64,000 nt of DNA from Gonocerus acuteangulatus. Lineage: Eukaryota > Arthropoda > Insecta > Hemiptera > Coreidae. The first letter of the stretch is position 1. Every line of letters starts with the position of its first letter. Location: assembly GCA_946811695.1 (NCBI GenBank), contig OX328131.1:12805141-12869140 (forward strand), in the 5' to 3' direction. The translations under genes were made by a program, and so were the position numbers. This document shows, in pieces, positions 22,022-36,600 of the stretch. The notes under the pieces were generated by a model, which worked only from the letters and a program-made list of their open reading frames with translations, made no database searches and was not told the origin of the DNA.

Positions 22022-25000
22022 GACATGAGGGAGATGGAACGACGAAAACGAGTTGAAATGATAATGAGCTCAAGACTGTTCCGCGAAGAACTAGAAAGAA
22101 TTATTGAGTCGCAGATGAAAGAAGGAGGGGGTCCTGCTGGTCTTCTTCAACAAATTCAAGACATGGTCGGAGGTGCATCTCGTCTCCAAGCCAATATGTT
22201 TAGAGGTAATTCTTATTTCATTATAGCCCTCTTTCCATTCTTTATAACATCACAAACTGCAAGCTTATTATATATTCTAATAAATCTAGACTGCTTACTT
22301 GAATATAGAAGTCTAAGGATAATGACAAGATTTTATTTTTTTTTTATAATATATTTTCAGGTTCAAATTGTGTACTGCCTATCAATGATATTCGAGGCGT
22401 CGAAGCAATGGGCTATGCGAAAGGTGAAAAAGTCCTGCGATGCAAGCTCGCCTCTGTATTCAGGTTGATGGACCTATACGGATGGTCTCACGGCATCCAC
22501 AATCTTGTAACGGTAAGGCATTCTCTTGTTGAAAAACTAGTGTCCTTAGATATAAATTATTAATTTATAAAAAAAAAATGAATTTGTCAGGCAGGGATTA
22601 TAATCCAGTACCTTTTCCCCATGCAGATGCTTTAGCCGAATAGCCTATCGAACTTCATGCCATTACCAGGCAAAGTGTTTTTATTCATTTATCCCAAGAC
22701 AGATGATGTTATTGTCTTATAAGGATCTAAGAATAATATTGTCTGGTTTGAGATAAACATAACGCTCTGTTATCTATCTATTGGCTCTATAAGAAGGCTT
22801 AACTTGTTATGCTGTGGTATGAAGCCCTGTAGCTTTTTTGGCTAAAGCACCTGAACAGAAAGCAGAGTGAATCGCTTCAAATTCCTGTATGTAAAGTTAA
22901 TTTTTCTGAAGTTAAAGATTTGAATATTTAATCACTGTCAGCATAAGCTGTTCTGTGTAAAACACATTGGTTTAACCCTTTAAAAGCTGACATATGTAGT
23001 GGCATGTCTTTCATCTTTTGGTTCTGCTTGGGTGTGATGTTAGCTCAGTGATAGAGCACTCGACTAATGAACTAGAGGACCCCGAGTTCAAAACCTGAGC
23101 GTGCACTAAAGATTTATATCTTCTAGTGTCGTCGATCGAGCATTGGTCCCTAGGCTCACCCAGCCTTTAATTAATTACTTTTAATTAGGTACCTGCAAAG
23201 GGAAAAATCAGGCGGCCGGAGCATAGTACAGACCACACTATCTGCCTAGTGTGTCGTATGGCCAAGAATCAGATACCTTTACAATATCTGCCCTTCTGAG
23301 CCTGATACGGTACCGATTTTTTTTTTTTTCTGCTTAGTCTGACTACTAACATTTTCTAAAATATTTGCTATCCTCCTTTTTTGATAAGTACCTTGGGCTG
23401 GCGGGGTTAAAAATATATTTTCTTTTTTTATTAGAGTGTGGTATCTTAAAACAGTCCGTTAATATCTTAAAACAGTCCGTTATGCCCAAGGGACATTAAA
23501 CCTTTTGCTCATGTACCTTGTCTCCTTTCGTACTTTTTTTTGGCATACAATGCATCAGATAATAAGAAAAAAGCCTTATTTCTTGTGAATTGTCGAAGAA
23601 GCAAATACCCACAACATCTATTGGTGAGAAGGATAACTTAAAAATACGACTGTCCATATTACAAGAGCAGATCTTACTCTGAATAAGTATATAAGCCAAA
23701 CTCTTTTGCTAAAATAAAGCTATAATAAGTAAATAAATAAATAAAAATATTCTGAAAGCCAATTAAAAGGCAGGGACGCCAGATAATGACTCATCCAAAT
23801 ATAGGGCATAGCCTGTGGAGCTGGCCCAAATACTCAGGTGTAGCGTTTAAATGCTTAATAAATGATTTATGTTAATTTTGATTTTGACTGGTGTGAATAT
23901 TTCCACACTAAATGATTTTATTATTTTTTTAATTCATATGAGGCATAGATATAGGCAAGATGGTATATATTTTATACGCAGACAAGGTATAGTTGGGATT
24001 CGGCTAGGAGAAAAAAACATCAGACTTTCAGGAAGAAATCTGTATTTGGACATTTCGGCTGCACATTGGCAGCCTTCTTCAGCACTAGAGAATGCCTAGG
24101 GGGGAGGGAGGAAGACCTCGAAGACACTTAGGTAACCATGGCTGGATGTATGCAACCATGGTTGGATGTATGCCAATGTGCAGCCGAAACGTCCAAATAC
24201 AGATTTCTTCCTGAAAGTCTGACGTTTTTTTCTCCTAGTTGAATCCCATCTGTACCTTGTCTGCGTATCTCTGCAATGGCTAACTATCTCCATCTCCACT
24301 AGATTTTATATGTTTGTATATAATCTGTGTATTTTATTTGTACTAGTAAACCCTCAAAACAGCTTTTATGCAAGACATTCCTCTAGTCATTCAGTTTTTA
24401 CTAGTTTGCTTTTGTATAATTGTTGGTATCATATGTACTCGTTATCTTTGCCACAGATTTATTATTTATTTAATTTATTAGAAATTAATATATTGTATTA
24501 TCACTGTATGCAAAAGTTTGAATTTAATACTGCTTAACGAATATATATTTTCGTATCCATGATGTTCTAGGTCGGTTATTGAAGAAACAGTACAAATGTT
24601 CCTCATTTGTTGACATTTATCAAACTCTTTGTTGCTTGACAAAATAATTATGAAAGTTATGACACCTTAAAGTTAGTTCTTTGAAGTTGTACATGGGAGA
24701 GTAATGAAAAATCCTTGTGCCTGCCCGAGCATTGAGGATGAGTAGTGAAGTGGAACTGATAACACCGTTTTAGGAGTCCTATTTCACTTATCATTCATAT
24801 CCAATTACTTCAATGGAGATATCTTTCCTACGTAATGGCTCACCATTTTAAAGCTAGAATAGTTTTTTTATTCACTCTCCACCATTCTTAACACTTTATG
24901 ACTTCTTGTATTTTGTAACTTTTAACTAATTATTTATTATATTCCATTTAAATTCAAATTTACTTTTTTCCCTCATTGAATATTTTATACCCATATGAAT

Positions 25001-26361
25001 GTATTCACTTCTTTTACAATTAACAAATGTTTATTTCAGAAAGGTCAAAATTAATTGTCGTTTTTCTTTAAGACAAGGAGTTTTTAGTACTTGTTATTTT
25101 TTCTATCTCTCAAACTATAGCACGTTCTGTTAGATAGAATAATTCAATTCAGCATGCACAAAATTCTGAGAGAAAAATACCCGATTGTTCCACCATTTAC
25201 AAATACCTTTTTCTTAAACAACGAGATACCATTTTAAAGCTTATTCTATAAGGGAACTTTTGAGGCGGAGGCAAACCTCTAAGTCTTTAAATAGCTGATT
25301 ACCAAAATATTAAATAATTTAAGGAAACACTGATAACAATAGGTCACATCTATATGGCTCTATAGCTCTTAATTTATATGATAACATTTCAATAATGGGT
25401 GTTTCTTATTGGAAATTTAATGTAGATTTTAAAATGTGGTCGTTATTTACGATAAATTATCCAGAAATCCGGAAGACAGTTTTTTTTATAAAAAAAACAA
25501 TAGTTTTAAAAATAGACAAAAGCTTGAATAGCTCTGCTACAAGTTGAGATAGGATGCTCATTTCTGCGTCCCTGAACTACAAATTAGGTGCAGAATAAAC
25601 CCCTAAAGTTATGACATCTCAATGCAGTGTTTTTCTCAAAATATGTTTGTGTTTTTTTTTTTTTCTTTTAGGGCCGATTAGCACAAGAAAACGAAGAGTT
25701 TATAGTGAACCCTCACGGTCTTATGTACCATGAAATGACTGCTTCATCATTAGTCAAAGTTGACATGCAGGGAAATGTTGTTGAGCAAGGGACGACCAAC
25801 TTTGGTGTAAACGCTGTTGCATTCAAGCTACATGCTGCCCTCCATGCCGCTCGACCTGACATCAAATGCGTAGTTCATGTCCGTAACCCACCTGTACTTG
25901 CGGTAAGTCAATTTCTCTTATTAATTCGTTTTTCACATTATCATATTATAACTGTTATCCAACCAGAAGGAAGAAGAGCTGAGCGATCTGAAGAATTCTG
26001 TTGGAATACAGAAGAAAATTCATCGTAACGCTTCGAACACTGGCGACAGAAGTAGCACAAACATGGATATTAAATAAACCTAGCGAAGAAATTTAAAAAA
26101 CCATGTTGAAACAAAGGATGTTTAGAATCAATCATCAGTATGTTATAGTTGGTGCTAATGGTCATCAAAGTTAACGTGGTTTTCAGACAAAGAAAAGAAT
26201 TACTTGCCTTTCTTCTTCTGCCAGCATCCAATGGAAATGTGGAACTCTGCCACAATAGCATGGAACGTAATCTCTTAACCTTTTCGATGCGACGTGGGCT
26301 AGCTACCTATTTATTCCCTCCACATGCGGACCTCCCTCTCCTAGAGCGGCCATACACACCC

Positions 26362-26406
<45 letters not shown>

Positions 26407-27598
26407 CATTTTCATTTTTATCTTATGTGAACGACGACGTGTATTACTTGCAACGATTTATTTACTACAATTTAGGTACGCAGCAAACCTACAATAACCA
26501 TTTAAAACAAAGCTTACTTACTTTTTTTCCCTTTACTTCTCTTTCTACTTCATTCCAAAACCATGTTTTTAGACGTGATTTTTAAATGTAGCAATGAAAA
26601 TGTTTTTTATTTATCATAATATAATAAGCTACTCCTTTATTATTTACAGTTTCACTAAAAAAATACCCTAAGAACATTTTTACCGTGCACAGACGCATGT
26701 TACTTATTACATTCAAAATTTGTATGTTACCAGTTAAGGGCTAAAGCAGAAAATATCCGCCATTTCTGCTAGAGCACTCTGTATATGCTCAAGACTAAAG
26801 AGGGGCCGAGAATACTCGGGCATCGCCTCTGAGGAACATCTTTCTCCGGCGAGTATTCTCGGGTGTCGCATCGAATGGGTTAAAGGAGTAAATCAATTAA
26901 CTTTGAAATAAATTCCACTGAGTTTTTATAACTTTTATTCTGCAGTTTTATCAGAATAGTGTAATATATTTTTTTAAAAAAATGAAATTTGAGAATAATT
27001 GATTTAGAAATATTGTTATCTTGCTGTAAATCTGTAACTTGGCTTTTTCATTAAGAAATTACTGAAGTAAGTACCTATATATTGGGATCCATTGATTTTT
27101 CTATTACATTAAATTTTTTTTTTTTGTTATCAGATCTCATCTTTAAAATGTGGACTCCTCCCGATCAGCGCAGAAAGTGCTGTTGTTGGTGAAGTTAGCG
27201 TTCACCAATATTTAGGAAGTGCGACTGAACCCGAAGAGAGAGAGAAGATAGCTCGAAGTCTCGGTCCAGTTAATAAAGTAAGTTGGAAATCTGTTTTGTG
27301 CATCATTTCGTACACTTTTACTGTGAGCTGTATTAAAACAAATTTTATCCTCCTTAAGGAATGATTCCTTCATTTTTGAAATGTTAATAAATTTGTATGA
27401 CAATTCCAATTAAGAATATATTCATGATTGTTGTAGTTCCAGTAATATTATAGTAATTCTTAAATTAATAATTAACCAAAGTATTATATTTCTTGCTTCT
27501 GTTACTTCCGACCTTCCATTGTTACCATTCTTACATCTCCACAAAATAAAGCTGTATCACAAACTATGGCACAAATTACTGTTTGATTGCATGAGTAA

Positions 27599-27639
<41 letters not shown>

Positions 27640-30600
27640 ATTAGTGAAAATGTAGGCCTTGTTAATTGTAGGGTCACTGGTCTAGAATAATAATCTTTCT
27701 AATATTAAAGTTACCTTTAAAGTTATCTTTCTAATATTTTTTGTTGCCTTCGTTAATTTTATAACCAACTGACTATCACTCGACTACCAACTGACTGACT
27801 GATTCTGCGGTTCTAATGAGGTCATCGCCTCTGTCGTGAAACTCAGCATAAATAAATAAAATAAACAATATTAAACCATTTGTCATTCAAATTTTATATC
27901 CCAGAATCTATCCCAAAGGGAAAAATAGTTAATGCTAGTATTCTCTGCTTTTTTTCTGATTTCTTAACTATTTTTTGTTTTAGATTCTCCTTCTTACTAA
28001 TCATGGAGCAGTGTGCTGTGGAGAAACAATAGAAGAAGCATTTTTTAATGTTTATAATACAGTCCTTGCCTGTGAAACTCAGGTAATCTGAAATGAAAAG
28101 TTTAAATAATAACATACAAAAACATTTATTTAATTGTTCTCAAAATAATTTTGACTTTTCCTTAGGTTAAACTAATGCCTCTGGGTATTGACAATCTTAT
28201 TACACTTCCGGACGAGGCGAGGAAAGCACTGTATGATTCAGCAAGACGGGCACCTCCGAATGACAAAAAATGGAGAGTTGGTGGTTTAGAGTTCGAAGCT
28301 CTCATGAGAATGCTTGACAATGCCGTTAGTACTAAATTACCTGTATTACTCTTTTAAATTTGTAACAATTCATCTTACTTTCTCTTTTTTTTCTAATGGA
28401 AATTAATATATTTCTAATCATGCAAAAATTAATAATAGAACACATTGCACTTATATTACTTTTAAGTTGTCTTTTGGAATACAGTTAACTGATAAAACAT
28501 TTAAAACTATTTTTTAGGGTTTCCGAACTGGTTACATTTATAGAAGTCCATTAGTTAAGAATGAACCGCCCAAACCTAGGAACGATGTGGAAGTTCCCCC
28601 AGCCGTTTCATCTCTCGGTTACCTGCTCGAGGAAGAAGAAATGTATAGGCTAGGGTTGGTATTTTTTTCTGCAATTTACTACTTTTGTTGTAGTATGAAG
28701 CCTGAAGTAGAAATTGAGGTTATTCTATTTAATGGATTGTTGATTTTTCTGTTCTAATGAAATTGTTAAAACATTTGCATATAACCATGCTATGATTATC
28801 TTTATAAGACTTAAAAGGATTGACTAGATAAGATATAAAAATTAATGTATTCAAAATATTAAAACAAATTTCTATGACAAAAATGTCCTCATATCCAGTT
28901 AACAGGTCAATAAACAGTAGGAGGTAGTTGAGGTTTAGTTATATTTATAGTTTAAAACACATTTTGAGATTTTGCACATATTACAAACTTCTATCGGGTC
29001 AAAGAAGATATCGTCGGTGCAAAAGCAAAGTATCGAATGTGAAAATTACTACTTTCCAGAGTGAAAAAACTTTTATTCGTTACTTTCTTTTTGGACTGTC
29101 GGCAGATTCCACATTTTGACAGTGGTTACTCCCCCTTTCACTGAGTGAACTTAGATTCAACAGTTTGCCGTACATCAGTCCAACAGCAATCAGTAAAGAT
29201 TGAAAATGAAAAATTAGTTTTTTTCACATTTGATACTTTGTATTTGTATCGACGATATGACAAAGTTAAAATGTCTAAGTGATGAAGTATTTTCTGTACA
29301 GTTTTTCTTTCTTCTCACCACAGTCAACTATATCCTCTTCATTTAAGAAAACTGTGATTCCTATATCAAAGGTTCATACTGATAACATTATTTGAACTTA
29401 TTGTTTTCAACAGTATTTCAACAATTTTATAACTGATTCTATTTCTCTGTCAGAGACCCGGTAGCCGAGAGGGTTAAGGCATGAGCTCTTAACACTCCGT
29501 GCCAAAGGTCGTGGGTTCGATTCCCACTAGGGGCGGTGGCTTTTCTTTCGAAAAAAGAAAAGGCATAACCCCTATCCTGGCTAGAAAAGGGTGGTAACCT
29601 ATAGATAACCCGTCCTAAAATTCGTAGTTAATAATAAGTGGACGTTAAAATTTAAATAAATTAAATATTTCTCTGTCTACACTTTTATTTAATAAATTGG
29701 TTTTGTTGGTGAAAATTCTCATTGTAGAAAGCTAATTGATCTGTCTTATAATTTCTGAGCAGAAACTGGAAGAAAGGCGGAGTCAATCGAAACGATAGGA
29801 GCCGCTGGTTGAATTCTCCAAATGTCTACCAAAAGGTGGAAATACTCGAGACTGGAACAACGGATCCTAAAAAAATTACAAAGGTAGAGGTGTTGACATT
29901 CAACAGCTAAGCAGTTTTGTTTCGACGTACTTGCTGTTCTTCAAAAGGCTCATTGTCTTATATGTTATGAAGTTTTATATTATCTAATGCATATGTCTCA
30001 GCCATTGATTCAATGTTACCTATTTCCAACATTCCTATTATTTGTGTCATTTGGCCATGTATGTTTTGGAATTCTTGATATTATTTTATCAGTGTGGTTT
30101 TATTCAAACCCGAACTTTATTAGATATGGTGGTTGGTCTTTTAAAATTATCTGACCCAAAAACGAATATTAATGTACACATAGTATCTTGTTTTTTAATT
30201 CATATTTTCAATTTCATAATTAGTTAGTTTAATTCATAAATTTATTCAAAACATTTTAGTAAAGATGGAATGGTTGGGATTTGGCTAAATAAACCTCAAT
30301 ATGATTTTGTTTTAAAAAAATCTATATTTCGGACGTTTCGGCTACTCATTGGTAGCCTTCGTCAGCTAAAATGACAAAAAAAAGAAATTAATACAAAAAC
30401 AAAAAAAATTATAATTGTGATAGGTAACAGAACTATAGATACAATTAACTTATAAAGGAACATATCGTCTTAAATTCTTAGAATGAGTAGAATGAAAAAG
30501 TAAATAGGTACAATAATTGATTTTTTCATTTACCTATTTACTTTTTCATTCTAAGAATTTAAGACGATATGTTCCTTTATAAGTTAATTGTATCTATAGT

Positions 30601-33600
30601 TCTGTTACCTATCACAATTATAATTTTTTTTGTTTTTGTATTAATTTCTTTTTTTTTGTCATTTTAGCTGACGAAGGCTACCAATGAGTAGCCGAAACAT
30701 CCGAAATATAGATTTTTTTAAAACAAAATCATATTGAGGTTTATTTAGCCGAATCCCAACCATTCCATCTTTACTTATCATCTCGACGGCTAACTATCTA
30801 ATCATCATGATGAAAACATTTTAGGATTCGTAGTTCTACAATTCTGTCTGCTTAAATTATTATGATATTTTCCCTGAAAGTACTATATTAGTCACCAATT
30901 TGTAAGTTACGAATAAAATTCACTTATCTTTGATATATTTAATGAATGTGGGACGTAATTGGTCTTAGGTATTACAGAAACAGCGTGGAGATTTATTTGG
31001 CTTCAAAGTTAAACGGCCTAATTTCCTCGTATACTTAGACATCGAAACTCGAAGCAATCCACTACTCAATTATTTAATTTTATCTAAGTTGAATTTATTT
31101 TTTAATTTTTAACTGCTTTTAACGCTTTGCTTTTAATTTGGTTATAGGGTGCCATCTCTAATGATATAAGTTTTTCCATAATAATATCGTATATTTTCCT
31201 TAAGTTTTTGCTTATAATACTTATATTTCACTACTCTAATTAGTTTTTAACTTTTTAATTTCATCCGTAGGCTATTTACTGTGTATTCGTTTTAATGATT
31301 TCTTTAGACAATTACAAATTGTCGTGTCAATTAAAATTATAGATGTTAATTTAAAAGACAAGGGATGAAATAGCAATTACCTTAAATTTCTTTTAAAGAA
31401 TGTTTTAAAAATAAATTATATTTAATTCTATTAGTAGTAAATATTTAAAGTCTATTGTTATAGCTGTTATATTGCACTGGTATATTTAAAATGTGTAATT
31501 TTATCTTGAATGAATTTGAAATTGTTACTAGTCTGTGTTGTTACTATCTAAAACATTTTATTATAGATATTGTGTATAGATATTATATTTAAACTTCCAG
31601 ATATCATAAGTTGTATATTTTCATGTAATTCCTTCTATCTGTGGGCTTTCATTTGAATATCTGAAGAAAAATTAACCAATTCATTGGTAAGACGTGAAAA
31701 AGGAGGTTATTAAGCACAACTATATATATCCTGGTGCAATACAGTTTTATTATGATGTTTTAAGACATTCCATTGTGAATCAGAACGATAGTTGTAAGTT
31801 TTAGGTTTTTCTCGAATAAGACCATGAATTTCATTAGGGTAATCCTATAAGAATTGCATGCTTTATTTAAGTGCTAAGCATGCTTATGTTAGCTAATATT
31901 ATCCTGTACTGTTTTCTTTTTTTTGTGTGTGTGTGTGAGCAATAAAATATATACTGAATACGTTTTCATTCATTTATTATATTATTATTTTGTAAGATGG
32001 CCAAGTTTTTTCGTTGTACCACTGCTGTGTGTTTACTTTTTACTGTCATCTTGGATATTCCCGCTGTTTGGTATACCCTACCTCGATTAAATGTTTGGTT
32101 TACTTCATAAATTAGTCCAAAGCATAACAATTTTTTTTTTTTTTTTTTATCAAATTTATTTATTTTATTTTTAATTCATTCTTTTTTAAAATGCATGGTA
32201 CATTTTTATTTCATCTCTTGCTGTAAGAGCAATGTTTGTGCATGTAAATCTCCTAGATATTTAGATACACACATTTATTTAGATTTTTATATATATATTT
32301 TTTTGTGTACCATGGCACAGTAAAATACAATAATTATTTTATGAATACGCTGGAGCTCATTTTTTGTTTTTTAGTTTGCGTTTTTTTTTTTTATTATGCC
32401 ATGGTTATAATTTTTATTTTAATTTTTATAGCTTATGTAACATTGTGTTTTTTTTTCTCACTGTTTTAGTGGGTGGACGCTAATAATGCAGAAGAGGTAA
32501 TTTCACGAACCTAAAAAGAAACATTAAATGCAATTGCTTGCTAAGAAAATTTCAAAAACTCGGTGCTTTGCATGCTTCCTTCAATATCATTAACCGCAAA
32601 AACTAATCACCATTAAATCCTTATTACAATTTTTTTTTTGTTTACGTTAATAAGATCGCTTGCTGATATGCATACCTTCTTCCATTACCACGTATAATAA
32701 TGAGCTATTTGGTATCTTCGGGACATTTTCTAACATCCAAGCATCTGGTTAAAAATAATTTAAAGAAAAACAAATTCTAACATTTATTTATTTTTTACGG
32801 GAAGATATAAATTTATTTTTATCTTCTGGGCATAACTATACTTAATACAAACCTATTTTTTATGTAAACAAATTTCTATACTCTTTATTGCTTACATTTT
32901 AGTTTCCTAGGTGTATAGATCTGCCTTCCTGCTCATGGTTTTATGGTTTCTGAATTTCTGCTCTTGTTCTCTTTTAGGGGGCACACCATCTTGAAATTTT
33001 CCAAAATATATGTATACATAATAATTCTTTTACTAGAGAAATGCCTATACTATTTACAATATTTAAAAAAAAAAAAACGCAGCCGAGGCCATTAGCAAAT
33101 TTCAAATATACATCCCAATTTTTTTTGTAGTCCTATCATCCTGCTCTCGTGTCTTATGGTTTTTGAATTTCTGCGCTAATGTTCTCTATTAAGGGGCACA
33201 TCACCTTAAAATTTTCCAAAATTATGTATACATAATAATTTTTTTTACCAGATAAATGTTTGTGCTATTTAGAATATATTTTAAACATTTTTTTCAGTAC
33301 ATCGGCTGCCGAGGCCTATTAGTAAATTTTAAATATTTATCTCAAACATTTTTTTTTTTTTTTTCAAATTGGTGTAAAAGATATCTCAGGTTCTAATCTA
33401 TAGATTTTGTTAAAATTTCCAACAATTATTGTTTTCAGATTTAAAGAAAAAAACTTATTTTTAACAAAATTTTGAGTTTAGAACATAGCACCCAATAAAA
33501 TAAAAAAATACATCGCACTTTGAAACTGGTTGTATGAATCTTGAAACTAATAGACAATTTCTACCTTCACATCACCAACAATCAACGATCTTCTTTCAAT

Positions 33601-36600
33601 ATAAAAGATCTCTTTCAGTTTCTATATCCAAAAGAGTCTATTTAATGTTCTATGAAATAGGAAATTACATTCTGCATGTTATCAGCCCTCATTTCATTTG
33701 CTTATCAGAGGCTAATATATTCTAGTCATGTATGAAATAAATATTAAAATTTAACCCTATGTTAATATTTATTAGTTTACAGCAAAATTTATACATATTT
33801 TTTCAAAATATAATAAATTGGCTTAATGTAATAAATAAACCTCTCAGTGACCCGGTCTACACTTGATTGAATTAATTTGTATATATTTTTTTCAAGGGAC
33901 AATATATTTCTAGTCAAAAAGTATGATTGGCTGACATGCTTCTGCATATTCTTTAATAGTGAAATCTGTCAGAAATAAAACCTTAAGTAAACAAACGTAA
34001 GATATAGTTTTAATTTATTTATTTAAAAAGTGCATTTATTTTTCCGTTTTATTATTTGTTGTTCCTTAAAACGTTATATGGTATTTCATTACGGTAGGTT
34101 TTTACCTTTTAAAGACACAGCAGGGAAAGGCTCTTGAAAACAGGGTGAGGCTGGCTGCTCTCTAGGTCATCAACTACACAGTATTTGTGACTATCGCCCT
34201 CTTAAAAGTTTTTGAATTTTTTTTTTCTATGTTTTCTGTGACTGCTTTATGGTTTGTTTTCATAAAATCCTACTTCTTGTTGCCTTTTTTTTCTCTCTTT
34301 CATTAGTAATCATCATAAAATTCTTACCGGCTACAGGTTCTGCTATTTATCAAAAGGTGCCTCTCAGCTGAGCCATTACTGGGGCTTTTCGAAAATAGAT
34401 ATACATCGACAAAAACCACATTAGTGGGGTTCCATCAATTGAATACAGCTACCCCTAAGGCTACGTTCATGGTGAAGATGCTATCTTAGCTGCCTCGATG
34501 AGCGCTTCCTCGCGATTTACCTCGATGTATTCTACATAGATGAAGGGTGTTCATGTTGTCTCATCATCGATGTTCCTCTTCAAGTAGGAAGGTGGTTTAC
34601 TCCAGCCACCTCCCTATGTAAGTAGGGACGTGAAGGACAAAGAATAACATTTTTTGTTAAGATTTTATTCTATATTTTTCACGAAGATTTAAGTTCATTT
34701 ATACCAATAACTGTTTATATTCCTTTACTAATGGCACTAGGAATATGAAATGAACCGTGCAAAGATGACACAGTTCCTTTGAATCAGACTTTTTGTCTGA
34801 CGGAATCACAATAAATGCTAAGGAAGTAAAGAGAGGGGGTGGGTAACCTGCGCATGAGCGTAGGGCTGACTGTGATTGGTTCCTTTGTAATTAGGAGCCA
34901 ATCAGAGTCCAAGCAACATCGCGGCTTCCCTAGTGACTGCGAGGATAAAACAAAATATATGTTCTTCCCCGCGGTCACTGCGAGGGTGTGAGATAGCATC
35001 GTAGGTAAGGATCGTCACTATGAACACTTCCACCTTAATACATGTGTTCGTTTTACTTTGGGGCAGCGCTCATCGGAGTAGCTAAGATAGCATCGCTGAA
35101 TGAATCCTCACCATGAACGTAGCCTAAGATGCAATAGTAGTGTGCTTCAACATTGGAGCCATTATAATGTCTTAGGACATTTAAAAGATTAATGTCTTTA
35201 TTATCCACAATTTGTATACATGTACATGTATTTTTAATTTCAAGGTTCTCTTGATTTTTTTATTATATTGGATTATACCTAAATTGTGAGGGGCGAGGTA
35301 GCTCAGATGCAGAGCCCTGGACTAGCATGCTGGAGGATCGAGTGCATTAAAGATTTTTATCTTCTGGTGCCTTCATTCGTGTTTGGATTCGGACTCCCTA
35401 ACTGTCCCTAGGCCAACCCAGCCTTTAATAAATTTATTAATGAGGACCTACAAAGGAGAAAATCAGGCAGCCGGAGCATAGTACTGACCACACTATCTCT
35501 CTAGTGTGCCGTCTGTTCAAGAATCAGATACCTCTACAGTATTTTATTTTATGCCTAAATTGTTTGCTCAAATTCTTTGTATTGCATTTTCGAACCTTAG
35601 CATTTCTAATTAGAACTGTTCTAAATAGATTTAGGACTCCATTGTTGAGAATTTTGACTTTCCTTTTTTAGAATAGTGCTCCTGCTCTTATTTCGTGTAC
35701 TGTGTGGAGCTTAGGTTTAATTAATGACAGGTGTGTACATCTGGATAGTTGGAAACAGCAAACGGCTGAGCCCAGCACTTTAAATTAGTGAATAATAACT
35801 AATACATTATTAAAGTGTCAAAGTAGTCAAATATTTTGTAGTAGTTGCTCAATTTTATTTCTTAGCCCAATTGATCTATTACATTCATGTATTTACGATT
35901 ATTCTCCATTGTTGTGACTATTATAACCCCTCATCTCCCCTGATATTTACAGAAATGATATTTACGTATTTTCTCCTCTGCGTCCTCAAATTTTGACCCC
36001 CCCCCCAAATATAATACGAATAAGTTTACTTGTAAAATAATGGTTTCATCTGGACAGATTTCACTCAATTCTAAGGGTGTTTCATATGCACAGCTTTCAT
36101 CATTTCATTGCACTATTTTATGCTTGATAATCTGGTTCAAGGGATTAGTTTAGTTTCATTAATTCTAATACATCAATTACTATTAATATACCCGAACACG
36201 TTATTGGAATATTATAATTTATGGAATATCCAAGTATGTCAAATGAAAAAACTTGTGCCTGTTTCACCCAATCCCCACGTAGTGTAGTCCACAGGCAAAA
36301 CCATACCATATGGGACCTCAAACAGGCACATAATATGAAGATTTATAAAAAAAATGACAGTATGATGTCGATTATAAAAGAGCTTGTGGTGGATTGGGTG
36401 CATACGAGGCCCGGGTTTTTCATTTGGTTTTGTGTCGGGTCCCTGAGGTGTGGTTTTGTCTGTAGTGGGTAGCCGATGGATCGCCAGCGCACACAAGCAC
36501 ACCGGTCAAGATTGACGCTGCGCTTCAGTTTGTACCGAAAAACACCAACCCGAAAGAATTCAAGAAATTACAGCAACAGGTTAGTCTGAATACAATTATT

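Noticed and set aside
25705..26028. Adducin exon 4 extended past 25902
   Set aside because: A consensus GTAAGT donor at 25903 and loss of family similarity after it show the extension is intron.
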